In this document: positions 57,357-64,000 of the stretch, piece after piece
Numbering within the stretch: the first letter of the stretch is position 1
How the letters are laid out: each line of letters starts with the position of its first letter
Source of the DNA: Neolentinus lepideus HHB14362 ss-1
Lineage: Eukaryota > Basidiomycota > Agaricomycetes > Gloeophyllales > Gloeophyllaceae
Length of the DNA: 64,000 nt
Reading direction: 5' to 3'
Assembly: GCA_001632425.1 (NCBI GenBank)
Contig: KV425567.1
Location: 124,001 to 188,000 of the forward strand
The notes under the pieces: model-generated
Databases searched by the model: none
What the model saw: only the letters and a program-made list of their open reading frames with translations
What the model was told of the DNA's origin: nothing
Made by a program: the position numbers and the translations under genes

Positions 57357-59198
57357 TCATATTCCGCCGTTTACCGACGCCTCTCCATCCCTCAATCCAA
57401 GCCTGAACCATTGCCTGTAAATGTCTTCCTCCGCCGGTGCGACCTGCACTGGAACCAAGGTCGAGAGGCTGTCTTGTATGTACTGTTCAACGAAGCCGAG
57501 GCGGGACATCCCATATGACGCGAAAATCACAGCGGTCTGAAATCCATCAGAGTAACCTTTATTGATTACGAATTGGGTGCTACCGGATATGTCTCTTCGA
57601 CCAGAAACGTTCTGGAGGGGGACCAGGAATGTTTGCTCCGTACCCTGTGCATCGAGCGGAAATGCAGTTCCCGGGAATGACGAGAATACGGTCGGTAAAT
57701 ACTTTCCGACGGCCGATCTGAAGCACCAGCCTGGGTCAGTGTCGCAGTCTTCCTTCATATACGCTTCGGGTACAAAAATCAGTATGGCACAAGGAGTGTC
57801 TGCAATACTGGCGCACCCCAGAAGCTCCAGCCTGCAATCACATCCGAGTAGATCATTGCCTGATCGGCGCAAAATCGCTGTTGCGCTCCACTTTTGTCTG
57901 ATTCCTGAGCAAGGCTCTGCGGTGCTAAGGCACAAGACCATTCATCCACGACCAGGTTCCGGTGAGACACCACGGCAGCGTTCTGCAAGTCAGTAAGAAT
58001 ACTGGATTGGACGTCCGCCGCATGCTGGGAGGCCGATTCTGCGATATCTGGCGACGAGAAGACGAAATACGAATGATGGTCTTGTACAACGAAGTCTGAT
58101 CGATTTGCGACATAACGGCTGAAGCGATCCAGGTCGAAGCCGTCGTGAATATATAACGGAAATCTTACTGCCTGCGGAGACACCTGACGCATCCTGCTTA
58201 TGGCTTCGGTGTCTGGGAGCCAGATCAATACCAAAGTGAGGTTAGTCATGGAGTCGATGCTTACAGAAATCCTCTAGGCCAACCACATTCTTTGGTTCGT
58301 TCAAGATTTGGATGCCAGCAATGTTCGTGACCTGGTCCAGCTCGGTCATTAAGAATGTTAGCACTTGCATAGTCTTCTCCACATTCGATGGATCGTCGAA
58401 CAAGTTCGTTTGTCCGTCAGATACTCCAGAATGCGGCTGTCCATTCTGACTGCCAGGCGCTCCGTGTAAATCGACAAGCACTCCCAAACCAGCTCGATCA
58501 GCAAAGTTTATGGCCTGCTTTACTCGACTCCATGAGTTCGCATACACATCTGCGACCTCTTCAAACGGGGTGCCTTGACAGAATGTTGGACCGAGGTTCC
58601 AATACCCTATGGGCACGCGAACAGTATTGATACCCACGCTAGCAAGGTAGTCGAAGTCCTCTTGGGTGATAAATGAGTCCCAATGTTTCTCCAAGAGAGA
58701 ACGAGCTGCAGCTGGTGATCCCCAACCGGTTGCGATGTCCCATTCAGATATCTGTTTTCCAGAGGAGCATTTGAAGGTAGAAGGCGTCAACCATTGCTCG
58801 TGCACAAACCTAACGTTATATCAGCTGAATAACTCGCGGAAATGCTAAGCGTCGCCACAGACCAAGAGCCAAGATTAACAGATTGCTGTTGTCTGTAACG
58901 ATAGATAGTGGACTTCACTGGGTCGAAGGGAGCGGAACGATCGGTCAAATTCGGCGCAGCATAAGGTTGTACCTCGCAAACACCAAGGTTTTCTAGGACA
59001 TCTGAACTGTGAGAGGAAAGAACTGAAGGATTCTGAAACGTCTGTCCGTGTATACCGACCAATATCATCCTGAGAGGGTGCGGTGACGGTGTTATACTGC
59101 GAACCCACCCGTGTTTCACCCGGAAAAGGTTTGAACAGTCCTTTGGCCAACCCAAGCGACTGTAGAAGTGACGCGAATGCAGTCTGGGAAAAGAGCAT
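57357..59198 (-). CDS. GH5 exo-beta-1,3-glucanase (glucan 1,3-beta-glucosidase)
   Basis: Fungal GH5_9 enzymes release glucose from beta-1,3-glucan and remodel the cell wall; most are secreted. The start MLFSQTAFASLLQSLGLAKG is a possible but weak signal sequence. The catalytic part opens with VNLGSW joined by an intron to the HEQWLTPSTFKC block. Next come ISEWDIATGWG, WDSFITQEDFDYLASVGINT with VRVPIGYWNLGP, GLGVLVDLHGAPGSQNGQPH and the acid/base Glu in GIQILNEPKN. The nucleophile Glu is in NLVVDEWSCAL, followed by IAGWSFWG. The last exon is AYMKEDCDTDPGWCFRSAVG (CBM-free), and it runs on with PTVFSSFPGTAFPLDAQGTE to VNGGI and TGA, longer than usual for the family. About seven introns, around 510 residues. 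Confidence 0.88.
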
Positions 59199-59771
59199 TG
59201 AGAAAAGAAAGCCAGATATTCGAGCAGGAGCAGGGTTGTTCTGCCAGCAACCGAGATAAACCTCTCAGAGCGTAAGATATGTGTCACTGCAACTCAGAGC
59301 TTTGCTACAATGTATGTGCATGGGGACTGAGACATCCTAGGCTGCCCGACCGAGTTAGTCTGTATAACAACTTGACGTTAGGGCTTATCCTGTGACACGC
59401 GGGCAGGACATAATTTTCGAGACATACGCAACTGCAGCTTTTGCATGGCTACAGCGTGGTGAACGAGAATGGGGACCATGCTTTGGACGCGAAGATATAT
59501 GAGTCCAGCATATGCCGGTTGCAACGTTGAACTTGAAGCTGGCCCGGGAACCGGGCCGGGAATGTCGGCGAAGGCGCCGCACAACTGGCTCAGGGCGACC
59601 GCCGGAGTACCGCGTAGGCAATTTCGGTCTGCCTTCGGGAGACTAGGGCGACCAGTCAACTCCCTCCGTCTGTGACGCAGGTGGTTGCATTCGTCTGCCT
59701 TGCCAACGTAAGGCGATCACACTCTTTCTTGGCTTACGGCGTGATCGACTTCTGAAACTTTCAGATGTATA
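59199..59771. other. Divergent promoter region between the GH5 gene and PIG-H
   Basis: No gene supported. Opposed open frames at 59378-59675 have no recognisable content. A GC-rich hairpin, GGCCCGG GAA CCGGGCC, lies at about 59542. Confidence 0.5.
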
Positions 59772-60496
59772 ATGCGATCTTCGAGGCGACCGCTGCTTTC
59801 AACTCATCCTGAATTCATTGTACATGAAGATCTTGGTTTCTGTGAATACAAGGTCGAGAATTGGCACTTGAAGCGTGATGGAAGTGGTCAAATTGTGGAG
59901 GGCTATAGCAGGCTTTCACGGAAAGATGCCGTTCTTTCGGCTTTGTTCGCAGTGCTGTGGTCATTTGTATGTGCACAGCTGATTTGGGAGGCGACACCCT
60001 ATGTAACGCTTGTCGTAGTTCAACAGTCATATATATGCACAAATAGGTCTTGTTGCGGTTTATGCGTATGTCGCATGGTCAAGATGCTCGCAGGTTCTAT
60101 GGGGTAAGTACGCCCGTATCTGGCGCTGAAAGCTGTCTTTGAGAAGTCCAGGTAGAATCCGTGATTGCGATACCCCCTCACGGGATCCAGCTTGAGACAC
60201 ATAAAGGATACCCATCTTTGCCACTGTTTGCCAGCAGGCGCTTCATACCCGCAGTCCTCCTGCAGGATTTCATCATCAACGAGGGTCTGCGAAGATGGGA
60301 CGTCCGATATTACATCTCGGCTGTCCAGAGCACAGCTGATGGCGCTTTCACGATGAGGACAGCCTATGAGGTCCGTGTATGTGGCGTCGGCATAGTTTAG
60401 TGCTGACAGTGGGTCCAGAACATCCTACCACATTTCCCGATTCTTGCAGAGGTTTATCGTGGCATTCACCAGACAAATCTAATATCGGAGAATTAA
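59772..60496 (+). CDS. GPI15: PIG-H (Gpi15), GPI-GlcNAc transferase subunit
   Basis: PIG-H associates with the catalytic subunit PIG-A in the ER enzyme that begins GPI anchor synthesis. The start MRSSRRPLLSTHPEFIVHED precedes CEYKVENWHLKRDGSGQIVE, a hydrophobic hairpin (DAVLSALFAVLWSFVCAQLI) and, after one or two introns whose borders are uncertain, the PIG-H domain ESVIAIPPHGIQLETHKGYP, RFIPAVLLQDFIINEGLRRW and DVRYYISAVQ. The final intron (GTCCGT..GTCCAG) leads to NILPHFPILAEVYRGIHQTN and LISEN with TAA. About 200 residues. The cytosolic domain signature (VIPP.G.QLET, FIP...L.D..INEG) is characteristic. Confidence 0.88.
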
Positions 60497-60666
60497 GATT
60501 ATGCAACCTGTTGGATAATAATGTGCATACACAGTAAAAGGCATATACGTCGACATAGCAAGAAACAATGGGTATAATCGATACAATAGTGATGCGGCGT
60601 CCATGCAAGTGATTCTGGTAGTCAAGTCCTTGGTGGCATTTTGTTACTAGAATTGAGATGATTAGT
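60497..60666. other. Gap between convergent PIG-H and TBC genes
   Basis: The 170 bases hold both 3' ends. No other feature seen. Confidence 0.6.
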
Positions 60667-63600
60667 TCATTTCCTATTATCCTTCCTGAAACCGTCTTCG
60701 CTCTCGTAAGCGCTGAGAAGATCGTCATATCCTTCGTCATCTCCCTCCTCCGCGCCACTATCCGTGACACGGCGGTCCTCCGAAGAAGTCTTGCGAGCTC
60801 GCCCTTCCGACGAAATCTTACGAGTTCTCACATCCCTCCCTTCAGTCGATATCTTACGCAGCCGCCGCGGGGAACGGGAGCGGGGAGGGATAGGTGTTCC
60901 AACGTTAATGTCGAACGTCGCAGCCTTAGGAGTCGACGCCACGTCCAAGTCCATTGAATCTGGAGCTAAGTTATTAGGACTTGGCGTCGATGGTTCGACC
61001 ACGGCATTCGGTTGCATATCATCTTGGATCCGAAGGGCTGCCAGCCGTGCAGGAACCTTCTTATATCGAGACCGGACGCCTCTAGAAGGCGCAGGTGCAG
61101 ACGAATCCGAAGCTTCGCTTGCTTCCAACTCGGCCACGGGCGGGGTCTTCTTTCTACCAACTTTTCTTCCTTCAAACGATGCATGAACTGGGGAATCCTG
61201 GGATTCACTAAGAACTACAGATCCCCTCTGATGATCTGGATTCTGGACAGAAACACCGGTCGTGAACAACATTGAGGTAGTCGGCGTTCGAGGAGGAGGG
61301 GAGGAGGGGAGTGTGGTAGGCGAATCCGGTAGATCCACTCTACCCCATCCTTTCTCTGAAGAACTATCGGCTTGCTTCCGAGCTGTGACGCGAGAACTAG
61401 AGGATAATCTCGAATTACCATTGTCTGACGACGTGGTCGATGAGATTGATTCCGGCCGCTCCCGAGAAAATCTGAAATTGGGTGCCATGGGGGATCGCGC
61501 TCTGTGCAGAGGAACAACTCTACCTCCCGCGACATCCGATTCCCAGTCCAGTCGGTCACCAGGACGGGATACAGAGAGAGACGTCGAGGTTGAAGACTGA
61601 GAAGCGCTTCGCATAGGGTGGCCCTTGGTGTGCATAACTTCCGACCATTGCTTGCTGTGGGGTACGGATGTATTGGACACACTCGCAGCCATTGACACTC
61701 TATTAGATCCTGTCATCAAGGAGGATGAGCTAAGCAGTAGGGGCCGCGGGCCAGATTTCGGTCTTGAGTTCTGCGAGGGTTCTTGCAAACCTGTCAACGA
61801 CGCGAGGGACGCTTGCAGATGCTTCGTCTTGTCCAATATGCCAGCATCAGACGGCGGGGACTCGTCATCATTGCTTGATCCATATCCAGAGAGTTCTCTG
61901 CGAGGCTGAGGGAACATACTGTCACGAGGAGGACGGAAGAAAGCAGGCCTAGGAGGGGGTGAATACACGTCACTGTGACCAGGTCGAAACACGGAGCCTC
62001 TGTTTGATACCCCACCAATCCTCTCGGAGACTGTTGACCCGAACGAATCCCTACGGTCACCTTCGGAAGGTCCCCATCGTCCAGACAATAATCCGGCTGG
62101 GGAAGAGGGCGTGCTCGATATTCCGGAGGCGCTGTTGCGATTCCATGCCTGTAAAGCCTTCACTTTCCAATTGGTGCTTACTTTTGCCAATGTCGCAGCT
62201 GTGTCAGAATCCTTCAATTTCTCAGCGTAGTCCCATATACTCGAACGGGCTGACGCTGGAGCAAGGGAGTCAGTGATAAGTACAGAGCTTGTTGACGGTG
62301 AATGGGGTCCTGAACCAGCCGGAGAAGATGGTGGGAGGGGTGAAGACGGCACGTCCATTGAACTTTGATTTGTGATCCCTCTCCAAACAGTGGTTGCAAG
62401 ACGAGATGTCAAACCAGACGGTTGCCCTGCCGGTGACTTCGGAGAGATCGTGGAGCTGGGCAACGGTGAACTGGGAGGTTGAGGAGAAGTGGGTGTAACC
62501 ACGGAGCTCTGATTCATGAAACCTTTCCAGACCGTACTTGCGAGACGAGAAGTTAGGACTGATGTCTCCTGTGTCTCAGCTGTCTCTGTTTCGTTGCCTT
62601 CGTCTTCATCGTCTTCATCATCATCTGTCAGATCTTCTTCAGGAGACACATCTGCCACCTGGTTCGTGAAGCCTCGCCACATGGTGTCTCGGAGTCTGGT
62701 ACTGAGACTGACATTTACGACAGTAGTCGATTTTATCTGTTGCTCTCGCCGGTGAAGGAGTTCCATTGCCGTGGTGAGTATGCTCTCAACCCCACCTACC
62801 GCGTCCACAGGATACATCTGCAAAAGTGACATCCCTTCCATGAAGGCATCGCTGCGTTCCCACACTCGTAGGGGTGATGGAGGAGGAAGTGAATCATCCT
62901 CGATCCACAGGCCAGATACTTTGTAGTTGGGCTTGCCGAGTCTGAGATCCAATAAGACATCTTATACAGGAAGAGCCTCGTGAGACTGACCTTGCAAGAG
63001 GTATTTTGGCCCGAATCAACATGCTAGTGCAGATATCAAGTAGGTAGTCCAATTTCGGATTTGAGCTCTTCGTTGCCGAAGGACGACTAAACAGAGCATC
63101 CCAGACAGCACAAACAGCTGCGAGAGGCAGCGTATGTGTCAACAGTGGAGCTAGCCATCGACTGAAAGACAAATTAGAGTCGTTCGGAGAAATTAGCATT
63201 TGAGATCGAGCTTACTATGAATAATGTGGAAGCGCAGGATCCAGGCCTTTTGCTCGCTAGAATCCCTGTCAACCCCTAAGTCAAAACAGAAGGAATCCAT
63301 AACTCACGAGGTTCACAGCCAAGTCTTCATCAGCCCAGGCAAGGCGTTCACCCAGCCTTTGCATCCAGATACCGCCGCCTTCCTCGTCCTCTAGCTCGGA
63401 GAACTCACTGACCATTGCCTCAAACACCCAGAAAGTATCCGCTTCGACGTGTGCTAAATCTTGGATGTCGAGCTCGCAACTGAGGACGGTATACACAGGT
63501 AACAGAAGGGAAGCAATGTGCGGGGAACGGTGTGCTGGATTGAGCCGCGTATGAACGTAGAGAAGACGCAACAACGCAGAAGAATGTCTCTCTGGAGCTG

Positions 63601-64000
63601 GTGTCGCATTAAAAGGTTGAGAAGGAAAGAGTGTCGTCGAAGCCGTCTGATGAGGTGCCACAGTGACAGCGGACGGCTCATCATCATCATCACTTTCAAG
63701 ACGGATCTCCGGAGTGTATTTCTCAGACAGATCACCGTTTTCGGCTGCTTGGATGAGACGTAGTCGTTTGTTCAAGTTATCCAAACAAGACAGTCTGTTA
63801 TTTTGGGGGCCTGCGCCTTCCAACGGGGGAAACTCAGGTGGTTCCGATTCTTCCTCCAATGAGGAGAAAAGGCTTCTCGGGACACGATTCAGCTCTCTGT
63901 ACACTTTGAGCAACTCATCATCCAAGGGTACCAGCGGGTTTTGAGGTGGAGGGAGCGTGGAAAATGGTTCCAACAGTCGACTTACAAGATCCTACAAAGA
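60667..64000 (-). CDS. TBC-domain (Rab GAP-like) protein with long repetitive tail, 5' end outside window
   Basis: The visible N-terminal part continues from beyond 64000 (an acceptor at about 63991 precedes DLVSRLLEPF). It carries KVYRELNRVPRSLFSSLEEE, LLRLLYVHTRLNPAHRSPHI, ASLLLPVYTVL, VEADTFWVFEAMVSEFSELE, RLGERLAWADEDLAVNL, KGLDPALPHYSYRWLAPLLT with HTLPLAAVCAVWDALFSRP, and KLDYLLDICTSMLIRAKIPL: the C-terminal half of a TBC domain. The Arg and Gln fingers, if present, lie outside. After LGKPNYKVSGLW follows a tail of over 700 residues in one exon, rich in Ser/Pro. It has three copies of a 15-residue motif (STRLRDTMWRGFTNQ, TSRLASTVWKGFMNQ, TSRLATTVWRGITNQ) and an Arg/Ser end (RSRSPRRLRKISTEGRD). 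The target Rab is unknown. Confidence 0.8.

Overview
The window is nuclear DNA of a filamentous basidiomycete, most probably an agaricomycete. Almost every gene is cut by several very short introns (about 45 to 65 bases), genes lie close together on both strands, and the translated products read as typical mushroom-forming-fungus orthologues (Sfi1, Nsa1, hamartin/TSC1, Trs130, GID-type Rmd5, a GH5 exo-beta-1,3-glucanase with an HEQWL start). I count 33 protein genes with reasonable support, one decayed F-box-like gene and three intron-containing tRNA genes. No biosynthetic cluster, virus or prophage is visible. Exon joins were read by eye from splice signals and protein family conservation, so outer CDS limits are firmer than every internal junction.

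Layout. 1-8.5 kb: NSA1 (minus, runs off the left edge) diverges from RMD5; then a 1.08 kb near-perfect palindrome; then SFI1. 8.5-14 kb: a tiny two-exon PIG-Y-like gene, a coiled-coil gene with an apparent frameshift, a Gfo/Idh/MocA oxidoreductase and the aprataxin homologue HNT3. 14-20 kb: a tRNA-derived repeat, a GYP7-type Rab GAP and a repeat-rich stretch with nested inverted repeats (MITE-like). 20-35 kb: a dense housekeeping block: ribosomal protein eS21, a PAP2 lipid phosphatase, PPP4R2, a small basic protein, eIF1, the tri-snRNP 27K protein, an RRM-like protein, CBP20, proteasomal RPT3, P5C reductase (PRO3), ALG13, TRM9 and NAC-alpha. 35-45 kb: TSC1, HSP90 with two perfect heat-shock elements, an unrecognised Ser/Pro/Arg-rich protein and phosphoserine aminotransferase. 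45-47.6 kb: tRNA-Ser, two inverted tRNA-Asn genes and a 2OG-Fe(II) oxygenase. 47.7-64 kb: RRP3 helicase, F-box-like relic, TRS130, ALG3 with a Harbinger-like MITE against its start codon, a GH5 exo-glucanase, PIG-H, and a TBC-domain protein running off the right edge.

How the genes relate. Most are unconnected housekeeping functions. Three themes recur: ER glycosylation (PIG-Y and PIG-H of the GPI-GlcNAc transferase; ALG13 and ALG3 of the dolichol pathway), Rab/TRAPP membrane traffic (GYP7-type GAP, a second TBC protein, Trs130), and RNA biology (Nsa1, Rrp3, eS21, eIF1, tri-snRNP 27K, CBP20, Trm9). I regard this as chance grouping. The most unusual DNA is non-coding: the 3230-4306 palindrome, the 14.2-14.7 and 18.2-19.4 kb repeat families, and the MITE at 56765-57271. 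At the gene level the oddities are two GC-AG introns supported by protein conservation, the frameshifted coiled-coil gene, the tightly divergent PRO3/ALG13 pair, and a threefold internal repeat in the terminal TBC protein.
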